A stretch of DNA of 46,307 bases from Corynebacterium sp. Marseille-P3884 (GCF_017942225.1 NZ_JAGKSD010000018.1:1-46307), one strand, 5' to 3'; shown: positions 39,861 to 46,307, numbered from the stretch's first letter. Notes: generated by a model from the letters alone, not told the origin. Numbers and translations are program-made.

Positions 39861-40420
39861 TGACTCCCGCCGAAACACACGCCTGGCTCACCGACGTTCT
39901 CGGTCCGATGGACCTGCTGAATGTCAATGGCATGACCATCGGTGTCGCGCCTGTGCTTCCGGCGGCGGTGACCGTCGGGTTCAGCGAGATCGATAGCGGT
40001 CTCGTTGTCGACGACCCGGACGCGGATAGCGCTGGGCTGACCGAGGTTCGCTGCGAAATCATCTGCGCCGCCGACGGCGCGACCCCGCAGCAGCGTGTCA
40101 TGGCGGTCGCGGGCGCGTGGAACACGCTGGTTAACGCTGGTATTCCCGGTCAGCCGGGTACGGCTCTTCCGGGGCTGGTGAACGACCCGGCGCTGACCGT
40201 CCATCACGGCCTGCTTCGCGAACCCGAAATCTTCGATCGCGGGACACCCTTGGTCAACGAGCCCGCCACCGACGACGCCCCGGCACGCATGACACTGCTG
40301 CTGGAGCTGGTCCTGCTCACCGACGACGAATACGAGCTCGCTGAGGAGCAGGGGCTCGAGGTGCTCGAGCGCCGCCTCCGTCGTCGTCAGACGAGCCTCG
40401 GCGATTGGGCCCGCGAGTAG
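39860..40420 (+). CDS. Unknown protein, possibly suppressor-of-fused-like
   Basis: A 186-aa soluble protein starting at a GTG that overlaps the aspT stop by one base (TAGTGA). Its sequence (TPAETHAWLTDVLGPMDLL... SEVRCEIIC-like strand, LVLLTDDEYELAEEQGLEVLERRLRRRQTSLGDWARE) is reminiscent of bacterial suppressor-of-fused (SUFU) domain proteins, which end with a similar ltddEyelaxxxG helix. I hold this loosely. The function is unknown. Tight coupling to aspT implies co-translation. Confidence 0.75.
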   Translation: MTPAETHAWLTDVLGPMDLLNVNGMTIGVAPVLPAAVTVGFSEIDSGLVVDDPDADSAGLTEVRCEIICAADGATPQQRVMAVAGAWNTLVNAGIPGQPGTALPGLVNDPALTVHHGLLREPEIFDRGTPLVNEPATDDAPARMTLLLELVLLTDDEYELAEEQGLEVLERRLRRRQTSLGDWARE

Positions 40421-40423
40421 CCC

Positions 40424-40458
40424 CGCGATAGGTGATCTCGCGCTAGGTGATCCCGCGC
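40424..40458. repeat. Short tandem repeat, about 2.4 units of 15 bp
   Basis: CGCGATAGGTGATCT then CGCGCTAGGTGATCC then CGCGCT, spanning the stop of the response-regulator gene and the convergent gap. Confidence 0.6.
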
Positions 40459-41087
40459 TCGGACAGGTACATCAAGATTGCACGGACGCGGCGGTTCTCC
40501 TCGTCGGGCGTGAGCCCTAGTTTCGAGAAAATAGCAGAGACGTGCTTGGCCACAGCGGCGCCAGAGAAATAGAGCTTCTCCGCGATCTCGGCGTTGGATA
40601 GTCCTTCGGCCATGAGCTCGAGCACTTCACGTTCGCGCGGGGTGAGCGTGGTCAGCCACTGGGAGCTGGCCGCCATGAGCTCGCTGGCTACATCTGGGTC
40701 GATGACAACGCCACCGGATGCGACGGTCTCGCAAGCCTGAACGAAATCCTTCACCTCGGCGACGCGGTCTTTGAGCAGGTAACCGGTGCCGCCGTGGCCG
40801 CCGGAGAAGAGCTCGCGGGCATAGGCAGGGGCGACGTACTGCGACAGCACGAGCACATTCACTGGGCCGGTTTCGCGCAGCTTGAGTGCAGCCTGGAGGC
40901 CGTCGTCACGCATGTTCGGAGGCATGCGCACATCGGTGATCACGAGGTCGGGAGCATGCTTATCGACGGCACCCGGCAGCGCGTCCGCATCCCCCACCTG
41001 CTCCACCACCTCGTGGCCCCGCCGGGTGAGCAGACCCGCGACACCTTCGCGCAGCAGTGCCGAATCATCGGCGATTACGATCTTCAT
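40443..41087 (-). CDS. LuxR/NarL-type response regulator
   Basis: A 214-aa regulator. The receiver domain (residues 1-120) has the acidic pair D7-D8 and phosphoacceptor D52 in VITDVRMPP, with the conserved Lys in GYLLKD. The C-terminal HTH (residues ~145-210) reads LTPREREVLELMAEGLSNAEIAEKLYFSGAAVAKHVSAIFSKLGL. It should be phosphorylated by the kinase encoded immediately upstream (4-nt overlap) and probably binds the 20-bp palindrome at 41778-41797 to control the divergent ABC transporter. It resembles the Actinobacteria-type NarL regulators of ABC exporters such as ChrA/HrrA, but the target here is unknown. Confidence 0.92.
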   Translation of the reverse strand: MKIVIADDSALLREGVAGLLTRRGHEVVEQVGDADALPGAVDKHAPDLVITDVRMPPNMRDDGLQAALKLRETGPVNVLVLSQYVAPAYARELFSGGHGGTGYLLKDRVAEVKDFVQACETVASGGVVIDPDVASELMAASSQWLTTLTPREREVLELMAEGLSNAEIAEKLYFSGAAVAKHVSAIFSKLGLTPDEENRRVRAILMYLSERGIT

Positions 41088-41761
41088 TGCGCTAACCCAC
41101 TTTCTCCTCGGTACAGCAATAACGGTATCCGTGCGGTGATGGTGGTGGGGCCGCCTTGGGGTGAATTGAGCTCGATCGACCCACCGAACGCGGCAATGCG
41201 CTCGCGCATCCCGTCGAGCCCACCACCAGGCACAATGTGGGCACCGCCGTTTCCGGAGTCGGTGACAGCGACGTTGAGGGTCGCATCGGAGGTGATGAGC
41301 ACGCTGACGGGGGCGCCGGGCGCGTGCTTCGCGGCGTTGGTCAGGGCTTCGGAGGTGAAGAAATAGGCGGCGGCGAGGACGGAGTCGTCGATAAGCGGTA
41401 AATCGTGCGGTGCGCGGACGGTGACGTGCGGGCCGTACTGCGCGGCGGCTGTCTCGACGGCTTCGACGAGCCCGCGGTCGGTCAGCTCGCGCGGGTGGAT
41501 GCCGCGCACGGTGCGGCGCAGGGCGTCGAGGCCGTTTTTGAGGTCGCGGGCGGCGGCGTCGAGAAGCGGCGAGTCTGTTTCAAGCTGCGCTTCGCCGAGC
41601 TTCATCGCGGCTGCCACGAAATATTGCTGCGCGCCGTCGTGCAGGTCGCGCTCGATGCGGAGCCGTTCGACCTCGTACGCTTCGGCGATCTTCCGCCTGG
41701 ATGCCGTCAGCTCGTGGATCGCGCGTGCTGCTTCAGCCTCGTGGTTCTTCTTCCGCCACAT
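41084..41761 (-). CDS. Short soluble histidine kinase (HisKA_3 type, no sensor domain)
   Basis: A 225-aa kinase. The phosphoacceptor H41 is in RIERDLHDGAQQYFV (the HisKA_3 signature). The ATP-binding N-box reads SEALTNAAKHA, the G1 box is VAVTDSGNGGAHIV, and the second glycine box is GGGLDGMRERIAAFGG. There are only about 25 charged residues before the dimerisation helix: no transmembrane segment and no PAS, GAF or HAMP region. The open frame has no credible upstream start that adds a sensor. The ATG follows TACCCT by 7 nt. It likely takes its signal from a partner, possibly the divergent ABC transporter. Confidence 0.88.
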   Translation of the reverse strand: MWRKKNHEAEAARAIHELTASRRKIAEAYEVERLRIERDLHDGAQQYFVAAAMKLGEAQLETDSPLLDAAARDLKNGLDALRRTVRGIHPRELTDRGLVEAVETAAAQYGPHVTVRAPHDLPLIDDSVLAAAYFFTSEALTNAAKHAPGAPVSVLITSDATLNVAVTDSGNGGAHIVPGGGLDGMRERIAAFGGSIELNSPQGGPTTITARIPLLLYRGESGLAQ

Positions 41762-41768
41762 GGTGTTG

Positions 41769-41774
41769 AGGGTA
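41769..41774 (-). promoter_or_regulatory. -10 box of the two-component operon (TACCCT)
   Basis: TACCCT on the minus strand, 7 nt from the ATG at 41761. The sequence at the -35 position is poor (GGGTAG) and lies in the palindrome. Confidence 0.5.
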
Positions 41775-41777
41775 GCG

Positions 41778-41797
41778 GGGTAGTGCTGGCACTACCC
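41778..41797. promoter_or_regulatory. 20-bp palindrome between the two-component and ABC-transporter operons
   Basis: GGGTAGTGC-TG-GCACTACCC, perfect 9-bp arms. It overlaps the -35 to -10 interval of the kinase promoter and lies 57-76 bp upstream of the ABC ATPase start, a position suited to activation of the transporter and control of its own operon. Confidence 0.65.
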
Positions 41798-41853
41798 GTA
41801 TTCGGGAGCCTGCGCCATGGTGGACGCGCGCGGCACACAGTGAAATAGGAACC

Positions 41854-42534
41854 ATGCTCGAACTGAACGACATCACGAAATCATTCACCCAGCAACGGGT
41901 TCTCGAAGGAATCAGCCTGGACATCGGCCCCGGCGAATCCGTCGCCATCATGGGCCCGTCCGGCTCCGGCAAATCGACGCTGCTGCACTGCATGTCAGGA
42001 GTGCTCGTGCCCGACCACGGCGAGGTCCGCTTCAACGGGCGCGACATCGCATCGCTTGACGACGCCACCCGCTCCCAGCTCCGCCTCGACCACTTCGGCT
42101 TCATCTTCCAGGACGGGCAGCTCATGCCCGAACTGACTGCAAAGGAGAACGTGGCTCTGCCGCAGATCATGCGTGGCGAATCACGCTCGAAGGCCCACGC
42201 GGAGGCCACGGACATGCTCACGCGGCTGGGGCTGGGCGCGTTTGTGGATCGCTTCCCGGGCCAGCTTTCCGGCGGGCAGGGCCAGCGCGTCGCGATCGCC
42301 CGCGCCTTGGCTGGGCCGCCGTCGGTGGTCTTCGCCGACGAGCCGACTGCCGCACTCGACCAGGCCACCGGCCATGAGGTGATGCAGCAGATCACGGCGG
42401 TGTCGAAGAAATTCGGTGTGACGCTCGTGCTGGTCACCCACGACCCGAAGATTGCGCAGTGGTGCGACCGTCGGATCGAGATTCGTGACGGTCTCATTCA
42501 CGCTGAGGGCCCGAGCAAGGTGATGCCGGCATGA
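41854..42534 (+). CDS. ABC transporter ATPase (MacB/LolD/BceA type)
   Basis: A 226-aa ATPase. Walker A is MGPSGSGKSTLLHCMSG near residue 33, and the Q-loop is in FGFIFQDGQLMPELTAKENVALP. The signature is LSGGQGQRVAIARALAGPP, Walker B is VVFADEPTAALD, and the H-loop is LVTHDPKIA. This subgroup works with FtsX-like permeases that move lipids, peptides or haem rather than classic nutrients. It overlaps the permease gene by 4 nt. The -10 is not clear; TGAAAT lies 7 nt before the ATG but lacks the conserved A, as would suit an activator-dependent promoter. Confidence 0.93.
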   Translation: MLELNDITKSFTQQRVLEGISLDIGPGESVAIMGPSGSGKSTLLHCMSGVLVPDHGEVRFNGRDIASLDDATRSQLRLDHFGFIFQDGQLMPELTAKENVALPQIMRGESRSKAHAEATDMLTRLGLGAFVDRFPGQLSGGQGQRVAIARALAGPPSVVFADEPTAALDQATGHEVMQQITAVSKKFGVTLVLVTHDPKIAQWCDRRIEIRDGLIHAEGPSKVMPA

Positions 42535-43925
42535 GCACCCTGACCTTGATGTCCGCTGCGCAGTCTTCCTCCAGCGAGGGCCGCTCCCAACGTCAGACCG
42601 GCGAACGCTGGGTGCACGTGTTGTCTCTCGTGGCGTTTTCCGTGTCCACGTGGATCCTGTGCACCCTGGCTGCCGGAACGTGGATGTTCGCGCAACGTCA
42701 CATGCACCCGCATGAGCGTCTCGTTGAGGTGCAGGAGAGCGCGGGCGGACCCCTGTCTATGTTTTATATCTTCCTTGCTCTTTTCGCGTCGCTGCTGGTG
42801 GTGCCGACGCTATTGGGTTTGCTCACCCAAGCTGCGCGCGCGAACCTCGGCGGCCGTGAAGAGCAGCTGGCCATTCTGCGCCTTATCGGTGCGACTTCTG
42901 GTCAGGTGCGCGGAATGATGATTCTCGATGCACTGCGTCAGGCCATTGTCGGCCTCGCCGTCGGTACTGTGCTGTACCTGGTCAGCGTGCCCGCCTGGTC
43001 GCTGCTGACCTTCCAGGAAAAGCGAATTGAGACCTGGGAGATGTTCACGTGGTGGGTCGTGCCCGTTGCGTGGGTGGTCGTCCTGGTTCTCGCCGCCGCG
43101 TCCGTCTGGCTCGCCTTGCGCCGCGTGGCCGTCACCCCGCTGGGCGTCACCAAGAAGGTGCCGCCGAAGGGGCAAAGCGTGGTCACTCTGGTCATCTCAT
43201 TGGCGGCGGCTATTGCCCTGTACCGCTACTTGAGCACGCTGACGATCGCCCCGGGGGCCGATGCCACCGAGTTCTTTGCGACGCTCATTGTCGCCGCCGG
43301 CGTGCTGATGGTCAACGCACTCATCGCCGTCGGCGTTATCCAGCTGATCGCCCGAATCAGCTACCTACTGCCCGGCTCCGCCACCTACGTGGCCACCCGC
43401 CGCGTCGGCCGCGGGGTGAGGACGACCTGGAAGCGCGTCGCCGCGCTGTACTTCGTCGCGTTCATCGCGGGCGCCGGAAGCGGCTTCTCCGCTATCCCTG
43501 AGATCGACGATGACCCGGCTTTGAAGATTGTCACCGCCGACATTCCCTCCGGCGTGGCCATCACCGCGATCTTCGGCGCCGTGCTGCTTATCGCCTCCAC
43601 GCTGCTCACCCAGGCGTTGGCCGTGGTGGAGCAAAAGCAACTGACCAAGTCCCTCTACTTCATCGGCGCTCCCGCGAAGTTCCACACCTCTGTGGCGATC
43701 CGCGAGGTGGGAATCCCGATGGCTCTGGTGACTCTCATGGGCTTCGGCATGGGCAGCCTGATGGGACTGGCGTTGGTCATCGCACCGGTCGATGCCCTCC
43801 TGACGCGGCACGCACTCTTCGCCGTGCTGATCGTGCTTGCGCTCGCCGGCTGCGTCGCCGCTGTCGCCGCCACCGGCAAGCTCCGCGAGCGCGTGCTTTC
43901 CGAGACCGGCCGGCTCAACGACTAG
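42531..43925 (+). CDS. FtsX-like ABC transporter permease
   Basis: A 464-aa membrane protein with about eight to ten transmembrane segments and a duplicated FtsX domain. The first half contains SMFYIFLALFASLLVVPTLLGLLTQAARANLGGREEQLAILRLIGAT; the second repeats the motif as VLLIASTLLTQALAVVEQKQLTKSLYFIGAP. Between them lies the coupling-type loop RRVAVTPLGVTKK. It lacks the ~200-residue extracellular loop of BceB, and it is longer than the ~350-residue HrtB haem exporter subunit. It is therefore a duplicated-FtsX actinobacterial exporter of unknown substrate. The two-component system opposite probably regulates it. Confidence 0.9.
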   Translation: MSTLTLMSAAQSSSSEGRSQRQTGERWVHVLSLVAFSVSTWILCTLAAGTWMFAQRHMHPHERLVEVQESAGGPLSMFYIFLALFASLLVVPTLLGLLTQAARANLGGREEQLAILRLIGATSGQVRGMMILDALRQAIVGLAVGTVLYLVSVPAWSLLTFQEKRIETWEMFTWWVVPVAWVVVLVLAAASVWLALRRVAVTPLGVTKKVPPKGQSVVTLVISLAAAIALYRYLSTLTIAPGADATEFFATLIVAAGVLMVNALIAVGVIQLIARISYLLPGSATYVATRRVGRGVRTTWKRVAALYFVAFIAGAGSGFSAIPEIDDDPALKIVTADIPSGVAITAIFGAVLLIASTLLTQALAVVEQKQLTKSLYFIGAPAKFHTSVAIREVGIPMALVTLMGFGMGSLMGLALVIAPVDALLTRHALFAVLIVLALAGCVAAVAATGKLRERVLSETGRLND

Positions 43926-43947
43926 CTTCTAGAAGCTGCGGCTAGTG

Positions 43948-43962
43948 GCTGGGCTCCCCAGC
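43948..43962. terminator. Small GC hairpin between convergent permease and HicB-like genes
   Basis: GCTGGG-CTC-CCCAGC without a T-run; a weak candidate terminator in a 38-nt convergent gap. Confidence 0.3.
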
Positions 43963-43963
43963 A

Positions 43964-44341
43964 TCAGCCCGCCGCGAGCGCCGCTGCGCGCTGGTAGGAC
44001 ACGCCCAGAACCTGGCCCATTTCCCGGACACTGAAGCCCTGGTCCCGCATTGAACGGGCCAGGGCCCGCTTCGCGTCGGCGGCTTCGCGGGTGGCGGCTT
44101 CCGCTTTCCTGTTTGTCTGCTCCGCGTGGACACGAAGCGTCTCGATCTCGTCGGGCAACACCGGAACCACCTCGACCTCGAACTCTGATGGCGCGAGTCC
44201 CGACTGGTACGCGATCGCTTCGGCCACTTCGTCTTCCGCCCGGTCCAACCGGCTGGTCTGGGAGACCACCCCGAGCTCTGTGCATTCCAGGACCCACACA
44301 CCGCTGGTGCCGCGCTCGGCGGTCACTGTGAACGTGTTCAT
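43964..44341 (-). CDS. hicB: HicB-like antitoxin
   Basis: A protein of about 125 aa. The N-terminal part reads MNTFTVTAERGTSGVWVLECTELGVVSQTSRLDRAEDEVAEAIAYQSG, the partial RNase-H fold of HicB. A charged helix (HAEQTNRKAEAATREAADAKRALARSMRDQ) follows, then a small helix-turn-helix-like end (GFSVREMGQVLGVSYQRAAALAAG) for DNA binding. The ATG at 44341 overlaps the toxin gene by 4 nt and has AAAGGG upstream; ATG 44350 is an alternative. In hicAB operons the toxin precedes the antitoxin, as here. Family assignment is by resemblance. Confidence 0.8.
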   Translation of the reverse strand: MNTFTVTAERGTSGVWVLECTELGVVSQTSRLDRAEDEVAEAIAYQSGLAPSEFEVEVVPVLPDEIETLRVHAEQTNRKAEAATREAADAKRALARSMRDQGFSVREMGQVLGVSYQRAAALAAG

Positions 44342-44547
44342 CGCCACCATCCCTTTCCCAGCTCTGCTTCGAACTGGTCGAAAAATTTACGTGCAGTGAG
44401 GTCGTCGATTTCGCTGTGCCTGCCCAGCGTCCGCGTGACGCTTCCGACCCTGTAAGCATCATGTCGGCGCAATGGGATTTCCTCGAACTCAAGGCCGCGC
44501 CGTCGTGCCTCGAGCTTCAACTTCTTAATTACCGCACGCCGTTTCAA
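44338..44547 (-). CDS. hicA: HicA-like toxin (small mRNA interferase)
   Basis: A 69-aa basic protein: KRRAVIKKLKLEARRRGLEFEEIPLRRHDAYRVGSVTRTLGRHSEIDDLTARKFFDQFEAELGKGWWR. The histidine in RRHDAYRVG matches the active-site GSHxxYxxG of actinobacterial HicA proteins; the LGRHSEIDDLTAR and GKGWWR endings are also typical of that subgroup. HicA cleaves mRNA during stress and is neutralised by HicB. The start is a TTG with the purine run GGGGGG about 8 nt upstream, an economical start that would keep toxin translation low. The first glycine of the motif is replaced by arginine. Confidence 0.75.
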   Translation of the reverse strand: MKRRAVIKKLKLEARRRGLEFEEIPLRRHDAYRVGSVTRTLGRHSEIDDLTARKFFDQFEAELGKGWWR

Positions 44548-44779
44548 TCTTCAAGCCCCCCAAGATTAAGTTTGTCTATGCCCTATTGACGCTGTTGCAG
44601 AATTCTTCCTTTATTTAGACTGCGAAAAGAGCGCATTGGTTCCCTTGCGAGGAGGCGATGACGGCGTAGTTCGCGCATGGACTGAACCACATAAGTACAA
44701 GTGGGGAGTCAACTAAGACGTGAAAAGCTCTACCTGTACTCGATTGATGCAGGTTAGTTGGTGGCGGACTTCGCGTATC
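44548..44779. other. AT-richer gap between the HicA-like gene and the RHH gene
   Basis: About 230 bp with no convincing gene. A plus-strand frame stays open from about 44568 to the TAA ending at 44717. Its translation (ends WTEPHKYKWGVN) has no plausible start, so it may be the tail of a decayed gene. The HicA-like promoter must lie at its left side, but no clear -10 is seen. Confidence 0.4.
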
Positions 44780-45025
44780 TCATGCCGCGGTGAAGGCGCC
44801 GATCGCTTGGCGGATGAGCTCGGACCGGGTCACGTTCTTCTTGGTGGCGAGATCGTCGAGTGCTTTCAGTTCATCGTCGGTGAGGCGGACTGCGACGACC
44901 TGTGCGGGAGTTGATCCCCGTCCCGGGCGCCCGCGGCCGCGCTTCTTCAGGAGCTCTGGGTCGTAGCCGATCTCGGCTTCGGCGACCCAAGCGTCGAGCT
45001 GTTCTTGGCTGGCGTTCACAGGCAT
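44780..45025 (-). CDS. Ribbon-helix-helix (CopG/Arc-like) protein, antitoxin-like orphan
   Basis: An 81-aa protein. The N-terminal half (MPVNASQEQLDAWVAEAEIGYDPELLKKRGRGRPGRG) has an AT-hook-like GRGRPGRG. The C-terminal half is a typical RHH unit: QVVAVRLTDDELKALDDLATKKNVTRSELIRQAIGAFTAA, with the DNA-contacting strand VVAVRL. Such proteins are usually antitoxins or small repressors. No toxin partner gene is found on either side; the next gene downstream on the same strand is the HicA-like gene 232 bp away. The start is set by TACAGT 6 nt upstream. Confidence 0.85.
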   Translation of the reverse strand: MPVNASQEQLDAWVAEAEIGYDPELLKKRGRGRPGRGSTPAQVVAVRLTDDELKALDDLATKKNVTRSELIRQAIGAFTAA

Positions 45026-45029
45026 GTGA

Positions 45030-45038
45030 ATACTGTAT
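45030..45038. promoter_or_regulatory. -10 box and palindrome of the RHH gene
   Basis: The minus-strand -10 TACAGT (45032-45037) is embedded in the palindrome ATACTGTAT (45030-45038), a plausible self-operator. Confidence 0.45.
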
Positions 45039-45106
45039 AACGAAAATATCTGCGCTGGCAATGCCCACTTGCAGGCTGACCCACGGTGGGTGTCGCGGGC
45101 GCCTAG

Positions 45107-45112
45107 TAGGGT
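45107..45112 (+). promoter_or_regulatory. -10 box of dnaX (TAGGGT)
   Basis: TAGGGT ends 6 nt before the GTG at 45119; no ribosome-binding site is present. Confidence 0.5.
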
Positions 45113-45118
45113 GAAACC

Positions 45119-46307
45119 GTGGCTTTGTACCGGAAGTATCGCCCAGCCTCGTTCGCCGAGATGATTGGGCAGGAGCAGGTGACGCGCCCGCTGTCCACAG
45201 CGCTGGATAACGGGCGGGTCAACCACGCTTATTTGTTCTCGGGGCCGAGGGGAACGGGCAAGACGTCGTCGGCACGCATTCTGGCGCGCTCGCTGAATTG
45301 CGTTCAGGGGCCGACATCGACGCCGTGCGGGGTGTGCCCGTCGTGCGTCGCGCTCGCGCCGGGCGGGCCGGGCAACCTGGACGTCACGGAGATGGACGCC
45401 GCGTCGAACGGCGGTGTCGACGAAATGCGTGAGCTGCGCGAACGCGCGTATTTCGCGCCGGCAGAATCGCGCTACCGCGTGTTCATCATCGACGAGGCCC
45501 ACATGATCACGGGCGCGGGCGCGAACGCCCTGCTGAAGATCGTGGAGGAGCCGCCGGAGCACCTCGTGTTCATTTTCGCGACGACGGAGCCGGAGAAAAT
45601 CATCGGCACGATCCGTTCGCGCACGCACCACTACCCATTCCGTCTGCTCACGCCGCAGGCGATGCGCCAGCTCGTCGAGCGCACGGTCGCCGCGGAAGGT
45701 GTCACGGTCGACGAGAACGTCTACCCGCTGGTCATCCGCGCCGGCGGCGGTTCCCCGCGCGACACCCTGTCCATCCTCGACCAGCTGCTCGCAGGAGCCG
45801 GCCCCGAGGGCTTGACGTACGAGCTCGCGTTGCCGCTTCTCGGGGTTACGGACCTTTCGCTTATCGACGCCACCGTGGACGCCCTTTCCTCCCGCGACGC
45901 CTCCGCCCTGTTCCAGGCCGTCGACGACGTGATTGAGGCCGGCCACGAGCCCCGCCGTTTCGCGATCGACCTGCTCGACCGCCTACGCGATTTGATGATC
46001 ATTCACGCCGTCCCGGACGCCTTCGGCCAGGGACTCGTGGATGCCCCTGCCGACCGTGCGGAGATTCTTACCGCCGAGGCTGACAAATTCCCCGGCAACC
46101 AGCTCGCCGCGCTTGCCACTGAGGTAAACGAGCGCATCACCTCCCTGCGCGGCGCGACCTCCCCGCGCCTGCTGCTGGAGATCATGATGGCGCACCTCCT
46201 TGGTGTTCTCACCGGCACGCAGGCACCTGCCGCCGTCGCCGGTCTCACTGAGCTCCAGGACGCCTCCGCCGAGGCCGCCGGCATGGGTGACAAGCCCCGC
46301 GGCGCCG
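45119..46307 (+). CDS. dnaX: DNA polymerase III subunit gamma/tau (N-terminal part)
   Basis: The first ~396 codons of DnaX; the gene continues past the right edge. It starts MALYRKYRPASFAEMIGQEQV. Walker A is GPRGTGKTSSARILARSLNC near residue 45, a zinc module has CGVCPSC, Walker B/DExx is VFIIDEAHM, sensor 1 is FATTEPEK, and the arginine-finger SRC-like segment is SRTHHYPFR. DnaX forms the clamp-loader core and holds polymerase cores together. Being next to aspT is the usual corynebacterial order, here separated by a two-component/ABC module and toxin-antitoxin genes. The GTG start is supported by the -10 box. Confidence 0.95.
   Translation, partial: MALYRKYRPASFAEMIGQEQVTRPLSTALDNGRVNHAYLFSGPRGTGKTSSARILARSLNCVQGPTSTPCGVCPSCVALAPGGPGNLDVTEMDAASNGGVDEMRELRERAYFAPAESRYRVFIIDEAHMITGAGANALLKIVEEPPEHLVFIFATTEPEKIIGTIRSRTHHYPFRLLTPQAMRQLVERTVAAEGVTVDENVYPLVIRAGGGSPRDTLSILDQLLAGAGPEGLTYELALPLLGVTDLSLIDATVDALSSRDASALFQAVDDVIEAGHEPRRFAIDLLDRLRDLMIIHAVPDAFGQGLVDAPADRAEILTAEADKFPGNQLAALATEVNERITSLRGATSPRLLLEIMMAHLLGVLTGTQAPAAVAGLTELQDASAEAAGMGDKPRGA

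Larger units (their letters stand above)
2384..45868. repeat. Dispersed decamer GCTTATCGAC (18 copies, plus one with the nine-base core only)
   Basis: Start positions of the nine-base core. As GTCGATAAG on the plus strand: 2384, 3460 (followed by T), 4675, 11627, 14183, 18299, 25809, 26832, 33362, 41387. As CTTATCGAC on the plus strand: 4114, 7728, 14454, 23271, 30738, 31189, 37344, 40959, 45860. All lie inside genes. In gene sense 8 encode VDK, 9 encode LID, and 2 (in aftA and gluQ) are in other frames. Confidence 0.85.

Noticed and set aside
38568..39878. A 436-codon minus-strand open frame opposite aspT
   Set aside because: A shadow frame; aspT is clear on the plus strand.
41084..43925. 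Identification of the two-component/ABC module as the haem system ChrSA-HrtBA
   Set aside because: The kinase lacks the membrane sensor of ChrS/HrrS and the permease is about 110 residues longer than HrtB, with a duplicated FtsX domain.
2384..45868. GCTTATCGAC as a Chi-like or KOPS-like polar motif
   Set aside because: Orientation is almost evenly split (10 versus 9) with no run in one direction, which polar replication-linked motifs would show.
1..46307. CRISPR array, complete insertion sequence, or rRNA operon
   Set aside because: No regularly spaced repeats, transposase genes or rRNA sequence were seen anywhere in the window.

Overview
The window is about 46.3 kb of a GC-rich chromosome from a Corynebacterium species (class Actinomycetes). 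The assignment rests on the arabinogalactan/lipoarabinomannan cluster (dprE1-dprE2-aftA-emb, a GtrA protein, a glfT1-like galactosyltransferase, and a wzm-wzt exporter), on an MmpL-type transporter, on aspT followed by dnaX, and on promoters with TANNNT -10 boxes lying directly in front of start codons. No rRNA, CRISPR array, complete insertion sequence or prophage is visible. Both ends cut genes: an HrpB-type helicase on the left and dnaX on the right.

Layout. 1-8.7 kb is a general metabolic stretch: helicase fragment, an unknown protein, an acetyltransferase, a short-chain dehydrogenase overlapping a LysE exporter, YbjQ-like, S4 and two-domain VOC proteins, a secreted penicillin-binding-fold protein, and an M13 peptidase with a small partner gene. 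8.7-24 kb is the cell-wall region. The minus-strand operon dprE1-dprE2-aftA-emb makes decaprenyl-phospho-arabinose and uses it to build arabinan. GtrA, GlfT1 and the Wzm/Wzt exporter belong to the same pathway, and a probable nuclease gene sits among them. 24-32 kb holds tRNA genes (Ser-TGA, Ser-GCT, two identical Arg-ACG, Ser-CGA), an aromatic aminotransferase, MgtE, TyrA, and TadA with its partner protein; TadA is the enzyme that modifies tRNA-Arg(ACG).

31.9-38 kb carries an MmpL transporter overlapping tgt, a Phd/VapC-type toxin-antitoxin pair, a YhhQ-type queuosine-precursor transporter and GluQRS. Together these form a compact queuosine salvage locus. Its Tgt is unusual: the catalytic aspartates are present, but all three zinc-ligand cysteines are replaced and the base-binding loop differs. 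38-46.3 kb has tRNA-Ser(GGA), SRP RNA, aspT, an unknown protein, and a divergent two-component system/ABC-transporter module around a 20-bp palindrome. It ends with a HicBA-like pair, a ribbon-helix-helix protein and dnaX.

The strongest unexplained signals are: (1) the decamer GCTTATCGAC, 18 copies (19 of its nine-base core) in 46 kb, all inside genes, in both orientations and in more than one reading frame; (2) the zinc-site-less Tgt in a salvage locus; (3) a 100-bp element with perfect 18-bp terminal inverted repeats and a possible 4-bp target duplication; (4) a sensor-less histidine kinase beside an FtsX-type ABC transporter; and (5) 18 genes whose -10 box lies 6-8 nt from the start codon, implying leaderless mRNAs. 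All positions, counts and alignments were made by eye; no database search was run.
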